From Galbibacter sp048266365 (lineage in GTDB: Bacteria > Bacteroidota > Bacteroidia > Flavobacteriales > Flavobacteriaceae): a stretch of DNA of 64,000 nucleotides. Below the pieces are notes generated by a model. That model was not told the origin of the DNA. It saw nothing but the letters and a program-made list of their open reading frames with translations, and did no database searches. Position numbers and translations under genes: made by a program. The DNA is taken from positions 1 to 64,000 of the forward strand of contig NZ_JBLWZP010000004.1 of assembly GCF_048266365.1 (NCBI RefSeq). Reading direction: 5' to 3'. Below are positions 18,649 to 28,074 of this stretch, one piece after another. Every line of letters begins with the position of its first letter. Position 1 is the stretch's first letter.

Positions 18649-18667
18649 TTTATTAAATCGTTTGAAA

Positions 18668-18916
18668 TTATTCGAATTGCTGGGAAAGCTTGTTGACCCT
18701 AATTTGATATTCCCCTATGGCTTCGCGAACCATATCTACATTATCCGAGGCTTTTTGATGGGCCTCTTCCATTACTTTTTCCAATTTAGCATCAGGTTGA
18801 GCAAACAAATCTGTAATGACATGATTGATCTTATCAATACTACTTTCCTGGGTGTTTTTAATATCTTCTAGCTTGTTTAAAATTTTTTGCATGTGCGCTA
18901 ATTTCTCCTCACTCAT
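18668..18916 (-). CDS. Small coiled-coil protein of unknown function
   Basis: 82 residues from the ATG at 18916 (MSEEKLAHM); an earlier in-frame ATG at 18961 would add 15 residues. It is almost entirely charged helix with heptad-like spacing, has no signal peptide and no cysteine. It is divergent from kmo. I do not recognise a family. Conservation of the reading frame and its own strand suggest it is real, but no function can be offered. Confidence 0.6.
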   Translation of the reverse strand: MSEEKLAHMQKILNKLEDIKNTQESSIDKINHVITDLFAQPDAKLEKVMEEAHQKASDNVDMVREAIGEYQIRVNKLSQQFE

Positions 18917-19003
18917 AATATTAAAGTTTTGATTTGTAACAAAATACGAAAAAATATTCACTTTTGTGGAGACCTACATTAAAGTCAGCTATTTGAAATT
19001 TCT

Positions 19004-19042
19004 TAACTTTGACCGATTTCCCGTAACTTCACGGGAATTTTT
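19004..19042 (+). promoter_or_regulatory. kmo promoter with a terminator-like hairpin at the transcript start
   Basis: TAACTTTG (19004-19011) is a perfect -7 box. Directly after it, TTCCCGT (19018-19024) and ACGGGAA (19031-19037) form a 7-bp stem followed by five T, close to where transcription should start. It is terminator-like but very early, so it may stabilise the 5' end or act as an attenuator. Confidence 0.5.
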
Positions 19043-19057
19043 ATACATAATTTACCC

Positions 19058-20404
19058 ATGCAAACACCTAAGAAAGTAGGGATAACTGGAAGTGGACTCG
19101 TTGGTAGTTTATTAGCAATCTATTTAAAACGACAAGGTCACGATGTAGATGTTTATGATAGAAGACCTGATATCCGAAATATGGAATTCTCCGGAAGATC
19201 CATCAACTTAGCTGTATCGACAAGAGGGTGGAAGGCCTTAGATCATGTCGGAATCAGGGAAGAGATACAAGCCTTAGCCATACCGATGGATAAACGCGCA
19301 ATACATGTGCAAAGCAAGCCGGTTTATTATCAGTACTACGGTAAAGAAGGCGAGGCCATATATTCCATTTCAAGGGGAGTACTCAATAAGAAAATGATTG
19401 ATTTGGCTGAGAAAGAGGGTGCTAATTTTATTTTTGAATCCAAAGTTTGGGATGTCTCACTTTCGGAAGCAATCCTTTATACCGGTGATAGCGAAAAGAA
19501 GGACTTAGAGCCACAACCTTATGATTTAATTTTTGGAGCAGACGGAGCTTTCTCTAGGATTCGTCACAAGATGCAACGCAGTAGCATGTTTAATTATAGC
19601 CAAAGTTTTTTGAAAACCGGCTATAAGGAATTGTCCATTCCAGCCAATGCCGGCAATACCCATAGAATGGATAAGAATTCACTTCACATTTGGCCGAGAG
19701 GGGAGTTTATGTTAATCGCCTTACCCAATTTAGATGGAAGTTTTACTTGTACCTTGTTTATGCCTTATCATGGAGAGAACTCTTTTGAGCAGTTGGATAC
19801 GGAATCAAAGGTCCAGGCATTTTTTAAAAAGTACTTTGATGATGTTGTCAAGGATATGCCTGATTTGATTACAGAATTTTTTAAAAACCCAACAAGTTCC
19901 TTGGTGACTATTAAATGTGAGCCTTGGACAAGCTTTGATAAGGTGGCTTTAATCGGAGATGCAGCTCATGCTATAGTTCCTTTTTACGGACAGGGGATGA
20001 ACATAGGCTTTGAAGACATCACGGTACTCAATCAGCTTATAGAGCAGCATGGCGATGATTGGAAATCCATCTTCGAAGATTACCAAACCGAGCGCAAGCC
20101 AAACGCAGATGCTGTCGCAGAACTCAGTTATAGGAACTTTATGGAAATGAGTTCCAAAACAGCGGATGAAATGTTTTTACTCAGAAAGAAAATTGAAAAG
20201 CGTTTTTCCGAAAAACATCCTGATAAATGGATGCCGCTATACAGTAGGGTTACCTTTACAACAGATCCTTACAGCGAAGCCCTAAAACAAGGAGATCTTC
20301 AAAAAGCAATCATGGATGATATCATGAAGATGGATTCTATAGAAAAACTATGGGATAGTGAACGGGTAGAACAGAGGATCCTTCAGGAGCTCAACCAGAG
20401 CTGA
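19058..20404 (+). CDS. kmo: Kynurenine 3-monooxygenase
   Basis: FAD-dependent aromatic hydroxylase that converts L-kynurenine to 3-hydroxykynurenine in tryptophan breakdown and de novo NAD synthesis. 448 residues. It has the N-terminal Rossmann GSGLVGSLLAIYLKRQGH, the FGADGAFSRIRHKMQ segment and the FAD ribityl-binding LIGDAAHAIVPFYGQGMNIGFED. The segments FSGRSINLAVSTRGW and the tyrosine-rich substrate region match KMO rather than other hydroxylases. No other kynurenine-pathway gene lies in the window. Confidence 0.94.
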   Translation: MQTPKKVGITGSGLVGSLLAIYLKRQGHDVDVYDRRPDIRNMEFSGRSINLAVSTRGWKALDHVGIREEIQALAIPMDKRAIHVQSKPVYYQYYGKEGEAIYSISRGVLNKKMIDLAEKEGANFIFESKVWDVSLSEAILYTGDSEKKDLEPQPYDLIFGADGAFSRIRHKMQRSSMFNYSQSFLKTGYKELSIPANAGNTHRMDKNSLHIWPRGEFMLIALPNLDGSFTCTLFMPYHGENSFEQLDTESKVQAFFKKYFDDVVKDMPDLITEFFKNPTSSLVTIKCEPWTSFDKVALIGDAAHAIVPFYGQGMNIGFEDITVLNQLIEQHGDDWKSIFEDYQTERKPNADAVAELSYRNFMEMSSKTADEMFLLRKKIEKRFSEKHPDKWMPLYSRVTFTTDPYSEALKQGDLQKAIMDDIMKMDSIEKLWDSERVEQRILQELNQS

Positions 20405-20578
20405 CCGGATAATACTTTTAGATAAAATATCGCATTGGTTTTAGGAAATTGAGATTATTTCGTCCTTAATTTGTCTCGACAGTAAATTTATTTTAATAAA
20501 TATAAGATCTATTTATGTGGCTAAGTAACAGTGCTTTAAGTGTCATATTGGTGGAATATAAAAAAAATATTTGTTTTC

Positions 20579-20592
20579 CTAAAACGTTTTAG
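20579..20592. promoter_or_regulatory. LacI-type operator before the second SusC
   Basis: CTAAAACGTTTTAG is a perfect 14-bp palindrome with a central CG, the pattern bound by LacI/GalR-family regulators. It lies 58 bp before the SusC ATG, followed by a weak TATATTG that could be the -7 region. No LacI regulator is encoded in this window. Confidence 0.65.
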
Positions 20593-20649
20593 TATATTGC
20601 ATAGATTATTTCATTAATCTTAATTAAACTAAACTGCTGTTAAAACAAA

Positions 20650-23600
20650 ATGAAACTTATTCTAAAATTTTTTTCATTATCTCATGTTAAACTTAGAAGT
20701 TGTGGGGCAAAGCTAAGACTTAAAAATTATGTGTTCTTAGCACTGCTGCTTTTAGGAATTCATACACCAGGTGTATACGGTAATGAGTTACAACAACAAC
20801 CAATTGTTGTAAAAGGAACGATTACAGACTCTAGCGCAATGCCGCTTCCGGGAGTCGCTATTGTAGAGAAGGGGACTTCTAATGGAGTCCAGACAGACTT
20901 TGACGGGAATTATTCCATTGAGGTCTCGTCTAAAGAGGCAACACTTGTATTTTCTTATGTCGGGATGAAGACCATTGAAAAATCTGTCGATGGACAATCT
21001 ATTGTGGATGTGGTACTCTTAGAAGATTTGCAAACATTAGATGAAGTCGTAGTTGTCGGCTACGGAACTCAGAAAAGAGCTAATGTAGTAACTGCTGTTG
21101 ACCAGATTAGTGATGAAGCCTTTAAAGGAAGAGCTTCCACTAATACAACTCAGGCCTTACAAGGTAAATCACCGAGTTTAATCATTCAACAACGGAATTC
21201 TGAGCCTGGTGCCGTACTTAACATCAACGTTCGTGGGGTGAGTACCCTAGGTAATAATAGCCCATTGGTGGTTATCGATGGTATAGTGGGTGGTGATATT
21301 AACTCACTCAATCCTGCTGACATCTCCAGTGTTTCTGTGTTGAAAGATGCAGGTAGTGCTGCTATTTATGGATCTAGGGCTGCCAACGGTGTAGTTCTGA
21401 TAACCACAAAGTCTGGTCGCAAAAACCAAGCGATGAAAGTTTCTTATAGCGGACTAGTCGGTTTTAATATCCCTTATTACTTTACCAAACCTGTACATGG
21501 TTATGAAAATGCTATGCTCAGAAATGAAGCTGCATATAATTCTAATGAAAATACTGCGGTGTTTACTTCCGCTGAAATTGAAGCGTATAAAGCCCAAGGT
21601 GACCAAGAGTGGTTTGCAGACGAAATTGTACAAGCGGCACTTCAACAAAATCAAACCATTTCGGTATCCGGAGGGAATGAAAATTCTACTTATATGGTTT
21701 CTCTAGGATATTTGAATCAGCGTAGTAATTTAGTTGGTCCATCTAAAGGAATGGAGCGTTACAACTACAGAATCAATTTAACCAATGAGTATGGGAAATT
21801 GAAGTTGACGTCAAACCTTGCCTATTCAAAACAAAAGATAACAGATCACTCTTCGAATACAAGCACGCTAATGGTAGATGCTTTCCGTGTTCCGTTATAT
21901 TATAGTCAAAAAGACGAAGAAGGGCGTTTAGTTACCAATGATGTCTTACAGCAGTTTAATTCCCTAGGAATCCTAGAAGAAGGAGGATTTAGAAAATATG
22001 ATAACGACGATGTTTTCGGGAATATATCTGCAGAACTTAGCCTTACGGATAATTTTAAATTAAGAGGTGTGTTTGGAGGAAGATTGTATTCCAATTCCAT
22101 GTTTAGCAGAACTAAAAGAGTAGATTTTTTCCCGCAGGGAGTTTATGGCGCTGATAACAACACTAGAGACGAGCACCGAAAAAGCTTGGATTTAAATACT
22201 CAGTTTATGGCGGAATACTCCAAAACATTCGCAGAGGATCACAACGTCAACCTTCTGGTAGGTGTATCTAATGAGAGTCATAGCGATAGAGGAACTGGGA
22301 TTTTTAAAAAGTATACCGATCCAGACCTAGGGACTCCTATAACAGATACTGAAATTGAGGAGGGCTCCTATAACTCTAACCAAAGTTCATCCAAGAGTAG
22401 TTTAAACTCTTTATTTGGGAGAGCCTCTTATGATTATAAAGGAAAATATTTTGCCGAGTTTAGCTTTAGATATGATGGTTCATCAAAATTTAGAGACGAC
22501 ATTCGTTGGGGTTTCTTCCCTTCTTTATCCTTGGGGTATAAAGTAACTGATGAAGACTTCATGCAAGGCTATAAAGAGAATTTCGGAAATATAAAACTAA
22601 GAGCCTCCTATGGTATACTTGGAAATCAAAACGTTGGTAATTACCAGTATCAAACAACGTACTTTACTTTCCAGAATGCTTATGGATTCAACAATAGTGG
22701 GGTCAGTGGTACTGGATACGACTTTGCGAACCCGGACATTCAATGGGAGAAATCAGCCACCTTTAACGTAGGGGCTGATCTAGACTTCTTAGATGGTGCG
22801 TTCACCCTTTCTTTTGATTACTTTGATAAAGTCACCAAAGACATATTAATTCCACCTGCAGTTCCTGGCGTTTACGGAACTGACTTGCCGGATTTCAATG
22901 CAGGAGAAGTTGGTAACAGAGGTTGGGAATTGAGTGCAACCTATAGACATTATGGTAAATTATTTAATCACACCTTATCTGTTAATGTAGGAGATTCTAG
23001 AAATGAGGTATTGGATTTTCAAGGTGATGAACGACTAAGACAACTAGAAGAATTACAAGTTATACTAAGAGAGGGGCTACCTTTTAACTCCTACGTTGGA
23101 CTTAAAAGAGATGGTTATTTCCAAAGTATGGAAGAAATTCAAAATGCAGCAGTCCCTGAAGGTTTAACTGTTGTTCCAGGAGATAACCGCTATGTAGATT
23201 TAAATAAAGATGGCGTTATCAACGATGACGATAAGTTTGTTTTTGGCAATCCATTCCCTCGCTACACCTTCGGTATAACTTATGCGATGGAAGTTAAAAA
23301 CTTTGACCTAAGTATCTTCCTTCAAGGTGTTGGTAAAAGAACCATGATGATCAGGGGAGAGCAAGTTGAGCCATTCCATTTCAATTATGGAATGACCATG
23401 TACACACATCAACTAGATTATTGGACTCCTCAAAATCCAGATGCGAGATATCCTCGTTTGGCTAATAACGGAACACAATCTAATACAAATAATTTTAGAA
23501 GAGGATCAGATATGTATTTGTACGATGGCGCTTATGTACGACTCAAAAATATCCAAATTGGATATTCTTTGCCAGCTGATGTTGCTAAAAAAATCGGATT

Positions 23601-23775
23601 GGATAGTTATAGATTTTATGTCTCCGGACAGAACTTATTAACCCTGTCAAAGGTTGATTTTGTCGATCCTGAGCTATCAGAATTTAATAGTAGTCTACAA
23701 TCTTCTGGTGCAAATAGTGGTAGGGCATATCCAACATTGGCTTACTACGGATTGGGAATTGATATTACTTTTTAA
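20650..23775 (+). CDS. SusC-like TonB-dependent transporter (locus 2, alpha-mannan)
   Basis: 1041 residues. Signal peptide (about 1-45, long and basic at the start), CarboxypepD_reg-like domain (about 52-130), linker EVVVVGYGTQKRANVVTAV, plug with NINVRGVSTLGNNSPLVVIDG and AAIYGSRAANGVVLITTK, and a beta-barrel ending GLGIDITF. It imports oligosaccharides with the SusD encoded 8 nt downstream. The GH76 gene at the end of the operon suggests the cargo is alpha-mannooligosaccharide. Confidence 0.95.
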   Translation: MKLILKFFSLSHVKLRSCGAKLRLKNYVFLALLLLGIHTPGVYGNELQQQPIVVKGTITDSSAMPLPGVAIVEKGTSNGVQTDFDGNYSIEVSSKEATLVFSYVGMKTIEKSVDGQSIVDVVLLEDLQTLDEVVVVGYGTQKRANVVTAVDQISDEAFKGRASTNTTQALQGKSPSLIIQQRNSEPGAVLNINVRGVSTLGNNSPLVVIDGIVGGDINSLNPADISSVSVLKDAGSAAIYGSRAANGVVLITTKSGRKNQAMKVSYSGLVGFNIPYYFTKPVHGYENAMLRNEAAYNSNENTAVFTSAEIEAYKAQGDQEWFADEIVQAALQQNQTISVSGGNENSTYMVSLGYLNQRSNLVGPSKGMERYNYRINLTNEYGKLKLTSNLAYSKQKITDHSSNTSTLMVDAFRVPLYYSQKDEEGRLVTNDVLQQFNSLGILEEGGFRKYDNDDVFGNISAELSLTDNFKLRGVFGGRLYSNSMFSRTKRVDFFPQGVYGADNNTRDEHRKSLDLNTQFMAEYSKTFAEDHNVNLLVGVSNESHSDRGTGIFKKYTDPDLGTPITDTEIEEGSYNSNQSSSKSSLNSLFGRASYDYKGKYFAEFSFRYDGSSKFRDDIRWGFFPSLSLGYKVTDEDFMQGYKENFGNIKLRASYGILGNQNVGNYQYQTTYFTFQNAYGFNNSGVSGTGYDFANPDIQWEKSATFNVGADLDFLDGAFTLSFDYFDKVTKDILIPPAVPGVYGTDLPDFNAGEVGNRGWELSATYRHYGKLFNHTLSVNVGDSRNEVLDFQGDERLRQLEELQVILREGLPFNSYVGLKRDGYFQSMEEIQNAAVPEGLTVVPGDNRYVDLNKDGVINDDDKFVFGNPFPRYTFGITYAMEVKNFDLSIFLQGVGKRTMMIRGEQVEPFHFNYGMTMYTHQLDYWTPQNPDARYPRLANNGTQSNTNNFRRGSDMYLYDGAYVRLKNIQIGYSLPADVAKKIGLDSYRFYVSGQNLLTLSKVDFVDPELSEFNSSLQSSGANSGRAYPTLAYYGLGIDITF

Positions 23776-23783
23776 ACCGAGAA

Positions 23784-25421
23784 ATGATGAAAAAACGAAT
23801 GATATATAAAATTAAGCTTCTTTCCATATTAGCAATTTCGATTGCGATTTATGGATGTGAAGATCTAGATCAATATCCTGAAAATAAATTTACAGACGAA
23901 ACCTATTGGACAAGTGTCAGTAAGGCTCAGACCGTACTCAATACAGCTTATTCGCAAATGTTCAGCAGTCAATACTTCTTTTACAACGAGGCCATGTCTG
24001 ATAATGCGTACAACGGAAGAGGTGATATTGCCGGTTCAGCTTCCATTGCTGCCGGTACCTATGATGCTTCTTTAGGACGTTTCAAGGAAGAATGGAATAA
24101 TAGATATGCAGGTATAAAATCGTGTAATATTCTACTAGAAAACATTGATAGAGTAGAGGACTTAGATCCAACTGTAAAAGAACAAATGAAAGCTGAGGCT
24201 CGTTTCTTGAGGGCTTGGCAGCATTTTCAATTGATGACTTGGTTTGGAGATATTCCTTTAGTGACTGCTGATATTTCTTTAGAGGAAGCAACATCGGTTA
24301 CGAGAAGCCCAAGGGCAGAAGTTCTAAATTACATCTTAAGCGAGTTAGATGCTGTAGCTGAAATCCTTCCAACAAAAGCTCAGTACAGCGAGGATGAAAG
24401 AGGGAAAATTACAGCCGGTGCGGCAGTAGCCTTAAAAGCGAGAGTTCAGTTGTATGAAGGAAATTGGGAAGAAGTAATTCTAGCCTGTGAAAAACTGATG
24501 AACGGTTCATCTTATGGATCGTATTCACTTTTCCCTTCCTATGAAGGTTTATTCCTTCCAGAAAACGAGTATAACAGTGAAGATATTTTAAGTCTTCAAT
24601 TTGTACCGGAATTTAGAATGTGGGGAGAATATTTTGACATGGCGCCACTTTCCGCTGGCGCGAGATTAAATGCCATGGCTCCTACACAGGAACTCGTTGA
24701 TTCTTATGTGATGTTGAATGGGTCAGCTATAGATGAGACAGGTTCTAGCTACGACGAAGAAAACCCTTATTCCAACAGAGATCCACGTCTTACTAATACC
24801 ATTGTTTATCACAACTACCAATGGAAAGAACAAGACGGAAGCACACATACCATTTACATCGAGCCAGGTTCTTCACCTGATAGCGCTGCAGATGAATATG
24901 TATCTGGTTCTTCAGCCACTTCTACAGGGTACTATTTGAGAAAATATTATGACCCTAGCCATCTTTCTTCATTGAATTCTGGTTTGAATTTGATGTTAAT
25001 CCGTTATGCGGATGTGCTACTGATGTATGCTGAGGCTAAAAATGAATTGGGACAACTCGATGCAAATGGTTGGAATCAAACTATAGGAGCGCTTCGAAAA
25101 AGAGCAGGATTTACCGATGCGGCAGCCTTGAATTTCGATTCTAGCTTATCCGAAGAGAATTTAAGAACGGTAGTTAGAAACGAGCGTAGGGTTGAATTGG
25201 CCTTTGAAGGATTGCGAATCTTCGATATTCGAAGATGGAAAACTGCAGAGGATGTATTAAATGGCTGGGCTCATGGCGCTAAATTTAGTGCAACTTCCGA
25301 AGACGGAGGGTATTTAAGAGTGAATCAAAGAAATTTTGATCCAGGCAAACATTATTTGTGGCCAATCCCACGTGATGAACGACTCATTAACCCCAATCTA
25401 TCTCAAAACCCTGGCTGGTAA
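23784..25421 (+). CDS. SusD-like glycan-binding lipoprotein (locus 2)
   Basis: 545 residues with the lipobox ending at Cys25 followed by acidic residues. RagB/SusD family features include KAEARFLRAWQHFQLMTWFGDIP, LIRYADVLLMYAEAKNELG and the C-terminal NERRVELAFEGLRIFDIRRW. It pairs with the preceding SusC at the cell surface. The gene follows SusC after 8 nt and precedes the SusE-like gene by 24 nt. Confidence 0.94.
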   Translation: MMKKRMIYKIKLLSILAISIAIYGCEDLDQYPENKFTDETYWTSVSKAQTVLNTAYSQMFSSQYFFYNEAMSDNAYNGRGDIAGSASIAAGTYDASLGRFKEEWNNRYAGIKSCNILLENIDRVEDLDPTVKEQMKAEARFLRAWQHFQLMTWFGDIPLVTADISLEEATSVTRSPRAEVLNYILSELDAVAEILPTKAQYSEDERGKITAGAAVALKARVQLYEGNWEEVILACEKLMNGSSYGSYSLFPSYEGLFLPENEYNSEDILSLQFVPEFRMWGEYFDMAPLSAGARLNAMAPTQELVDSYVMLNGSAIDETGSSYDEENPYSNRDPRLTNTIVYHNYQWKEQDGSTHTIYIEPGSSPDSAADEYVSGSSATSTGYYLRKYYDPSHLSSLNSGLNLMLIRYADVLLMYAEAKNELGQLDANGWNQTIGALRKRAGFTDAAALNFDSSLSEENLRTVVRNERRVELAFEGLRIFDIRRWKTAEDVLNGWAHGAKFSATSEDGGYLRVNQRNFDPGKHYLWPIPRDERLINPNLSQNPGW

Positions 25422-25445
25422 TTTAGTAACCATAAAGTAAACGTA

Positions 25446-26570
25446 ATGAAAAATATATATTTAAAAATCATAGTAATGCTTACCGTAGTTTTTGCGGCGA
25501 GCTGTAGTGACGACGATTCTTTGTCTCACACAAATGTTAGTGCAGTCAATACTTTATACGCACCTGTAGACGGTCAATTCTTTAATCTAGGCGCTCAAAG
25601 TTCTGCCTTATTTGAATGGGAGGCCTCTAAAGCTGAAGACAATGGAGTAGTCCTCTATGATGTCGCATTTGACACAGAGGAAGGTGATTTTTCAAATCCG
25701 GTTTATGTAATACCTTCTGACGGAAAGGGATTCCAAAGAAGATTGAATTTGCCATTTACTGAGTTAAACAGAATTGCCGGAATGGCAGGTATTGCTTCAG
25801 AGACCATAGGAAAACTCAAGTGGACCGTCTTTGCTTCAAAAGGAATTAATGTACAAAAAACGGATGTTTTTGGAACCATCGAAGTGGAGCGCCCTGGAGG
25901 GTTTCCAATACCTGACGAGGTATTTATTACCGGAACAGCTACCGAAACCGGTGATGATTTGGCAGCTGCTTATGGTATGAAGAAAGTAGGAGCAACTTCC
26001 TTTGAAATCTACACCTCCCTTTCCGCAGGTGAGTATCAATTTGCAACTAGAAAAAGTGGTACACCGGAATTGTATCATATCGAGGGTACAAAGCTTGTTG
26101 AAGATGGAACTACTACCTATAGTGGAGAAGATGGTGTGCATAGAATCCGATTGGATTTCAGTGATGGTTCAGTGGAGGTTTCCAAAGTCTCTAAAATCGA
26201 ATTGTGGTTTGCACCAGATGGCGCTTTCCTATTTGAGTTTGACTATGCCGGAAACGGTACTTGGGAAGCTTTAAACAAATTGATCACCTTTAAAGAACAG
26301 TCTTGGGGTAAAGATGAACGTTATAAATTCAAATTTACCTTAAACGACGGTAGCCAAGATTTCGAAGAATGGTACGGAAGTACAAATCCTGATAATCAAA
26401 GACCTACTACTGACTCACCAGAAGCTTATTGGTTTATGGTACCTGCACCAAACGATGATTGGACCAATACATATAAGTTTGCCACAGAGGTTGACGGAAG
26501 TAATGTAGATATTCAGATCATATACAATAGTACTGTTAGCGATTATACGCATAAAATAACAATACTCTAA
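25446..26570 (+). CDS. SusE-like surface glycan-binding lipoprotein
   Basis: 374 residues with the lipobox ending at Cys20 followed by SDDD, the surface-export signal. The N-terminal domain (about 25-135) matches the SusE family (LYAPVDGQFFNLGAQSSALFEWEAS). The rest is beta-rich and ends in a carbohydrate-binding-like domain (LWFAPDGAFLFEFDYAGNGTW). It presumably helps capture alpha-mannan at the surface. It sits between susD and the GH76 gene. Confidence 0.82.
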   Translation: MKNIYLKIIVMLTVVFAASCSDDDSLSHTNVSAVNTLYAPVDGQFFNLGAQSSALFEWEASKAEDNGVVLYDVAFDTEEGDFSNPVYVIPSDGKGFQRRLNLPFTELNRIAGMAGIASETIGKLKWTVFASKGINVQKTDVFGTIEVERPGGFPIPDEVFITGTATETGDDLAAAYGMKKVGATSFEIYTSLSAGEYQFATRKSGTPELYHIEGTKLVEDGTTTYSGEDGVHRIRLDFSDGSVEVSKVSKIELWFAPDGAFLFEFDYAGNGTWEALNKLITFKEQSWGKDERYKFKFTLNDGSQDFEEWYGSTNPDNQRPTTDSPEAYWFMVPAPNDDWTNTYKFATEVDGSNVDIQIIYNSTVSDYTHKITIL

Positions 26571-26581
26571 ATTTTATAAAC

Positions 26582-26614
26582 AGTCCTTCCTTTAAAAAGT
26601 TTAAAGGAAGGGCT
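26582..26614 (+). terminator. Strong intercistronic hairpin between SusE and GH76 genes
   Basis: A 15-bp stem with a single T-G wobble (26582-26596 with 26600-26614) and a 3-nt loop. There is no T-run after it, so termination is likely partial at most. It probably lowers or stabilises expression of parts of the operon. The GH76 ATG is 14 nt downstream. Confidence 0.5.
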
Positions 26615-26627
26615 TAATAATATAACT

Positions 26628-27803
26628 ATGAGAAATAAAATTGGTTATACCTATTTAATTTTAGCAACTTTTGGTCTTTCCTTGGTGGTGTCATGTTCCG
26701 ATGATGATCCCGTGCCATTAAGAGATCCTTCAAAGTCTTCTGTCGAAAATCAAGTAATCAATTGGGATGCTGTTGCCGACTCTATTCAAACTGCTACCTA
26801 TGATTCTTATATTGGATCTGAAGGTACTTTTAATGCCAGTATTGGTACCGGGGTTTATGGTAACTACTGGCCAAATGCACATGGTTTACATATTTTGGTC
26901 GATGCTTATATCCGTACTGGAGATGCAACCTACCTGAGTAAAATGAAGAATCTTTTGGTAGGCATTGAAACGAAAAACGGAGGTACATACTCTAATGTAT
27001 TTAACGATGATATGTTATGGCTTGGTAACGCATGTGTTCGTGCTTATAATGCCACAGATGATATAAAATACAAAGAGGTTGCAGAATTTCTTTGGAATGA
27101 TATCTTGTTGAGCTATAGTGAGGTATTAGGCGGAGGAATTACTTGGAAAAAAGACACGCCTAACCTGAAAAATGCGGTATCTAATGGTCCTGCTATTATT
27201 TTGGCGATGCGCCTCTATGAGCTCGATGCGAATCCCGAGTATTTAGACTGGGCCAAAAAATTGTATGCCTGGGAAAAAGAACATTTGGTGGATCCACAAA
27301 CAGAATTGGTGTGGGATAACATAAAACTAGAAGATAATGGCGATATCGTAATTCAAAAGGATTGGATCTTTACCTACAATTTAGGAACCTGGATTGGTGC
27401 TGGATTACGACTTTACAATGCCACTGGAGAACAAAATTATCTGGATAATTCACTACGTGCCGGGCGATCTTTACTAAAGAGTCCTGAACTAACGACTAAC
27501 GGCATTTTAAAAGACGAAGGTCAAGGTGATGGGGGCTTGTTCAAAGGGGTCTTAATACGGTATTTTACAGAGTTAATCATGCAAGACAATATCAGTGAGG
27601 CGGATAGAGGAGAATTTTTAAAATTCTTCGAATTCAACGCTGCAACCTTTTATAAACATGGATTAAGTCATCCTGGTATGCTCTCGAGCCCTGATTGGAG
27701 AAATGCACCAAAAGGTGCTACCGATCTCACAACACAATTAAGCGGTGTGATGCTGGTTGAAGCCGCTGCAAAACTAGAATTAGAAGGTTACTTCGAAGAT
27801 TAA
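26628..27803 (+). CDS. GH76 alpha-1,6-mannanase lipoprotein
   Basis: 391 residues. The lipobox ends at Cys23 and is followed by SDDD, predicting surface display. The (alpha/alpha)6 glycoside hydrolase family 76 fold carries the catalytic Asp pair in YSNVFNDDMLWLG (Asp127, Asp128). Other family segments are YGNYWPNAHGLHILVDAY and WIFTYNLGTWIGAGLRLY. GH76 enzymes cleave the alpha-1,6-mannan backbone of fungal or algal mannans. It is the only recognisable glycoside hydrolase in the window. Side-chain mannosidases (GH92, GH38, GH125) are absent here and must lie elsewhere if the polymer is branched. Confidence 0.88.
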   Translation: MRNKIGYTYLILATFGLSLVVSCSDDDPVPLRDPSKSSVENQVINWDAVADSIQTATYDSYIGSEGTFNASIGTGVYGNYWPNAHGLHILVDAYIRTGDATYLSKMKNLLVGIETKNGGTYSNVFNDDMLWLGNACVRAYNATDDIKYKEVAEFLWNDILLSYSEVLGGGITWKKDTPNLKNAVSNGPAIILAMRLYELDANPEYLDWAKKLYAWEKEHLVDPQTELVWDNIKLEDNGDIVIQKDWIFTYNLGTWIGAGLRLYNATGEQNYLDNSLRAGRSLLKSPELTTNGILKDEGQGDGGLFKGVLIRYFTELIMQDNISEADRGEFLKFFEFNAATFYKHGLSHPGMLSSPDWRNAPKGATDLTTQLSGVMLVEAAAKLELEGYFED

Positions 27804-27847
27804 ATTAGATTTAATTATAGTGTGTTAGCACTAAAATTGGTTTGCTA

Positions 27848-27871
27848 TCCTTCTGGGATGACCCAGAAGGA
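27848..27871 (+). terminator. Hairpin after the GH76 gene
   Basis: A perfect 10-bp stem (27848-27857 with 27862-27871) with the loop ATGA. The following bases are not T-rich, so it may protect the 3' end of the operon mRNA instead of terminating it. The rest of 27804-28074 shows nothing else clear except a possible -7 box TACCTTTA at 28035. Confidence 0.45.
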
Positions 27872-28074
27872 ATGGCGACCAAAACTACTCAAATGGCCAT
27901 AATTCATTGGCATATAAGCTAATCTTCTTTTAGTTTGGTTGTTATTGTTCCTTAAATTACTTCATTCGAACCGAAGTATACGTAGTACTATTGAAATTCT
28001 ATATATTGCCATCGCCTAATTTTAATATTTTGGCTACCTTTAATGATAACCAAAAATGATATTGCGATAGATTT

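Noticed and set aside
18668..18669. Plus-strand reading frame over 18662-18871 opposite the coiled-coil gene
   Set aside because: It is the shadow of the minus-strand coiled-coil gene; its protein has no recognisable pattern.
9253..25421. The two SusC/SusD pairs as a recent tandem duplication
   Set aside because: They share only family motifs, differ in length and have different accessory genes and control elements.
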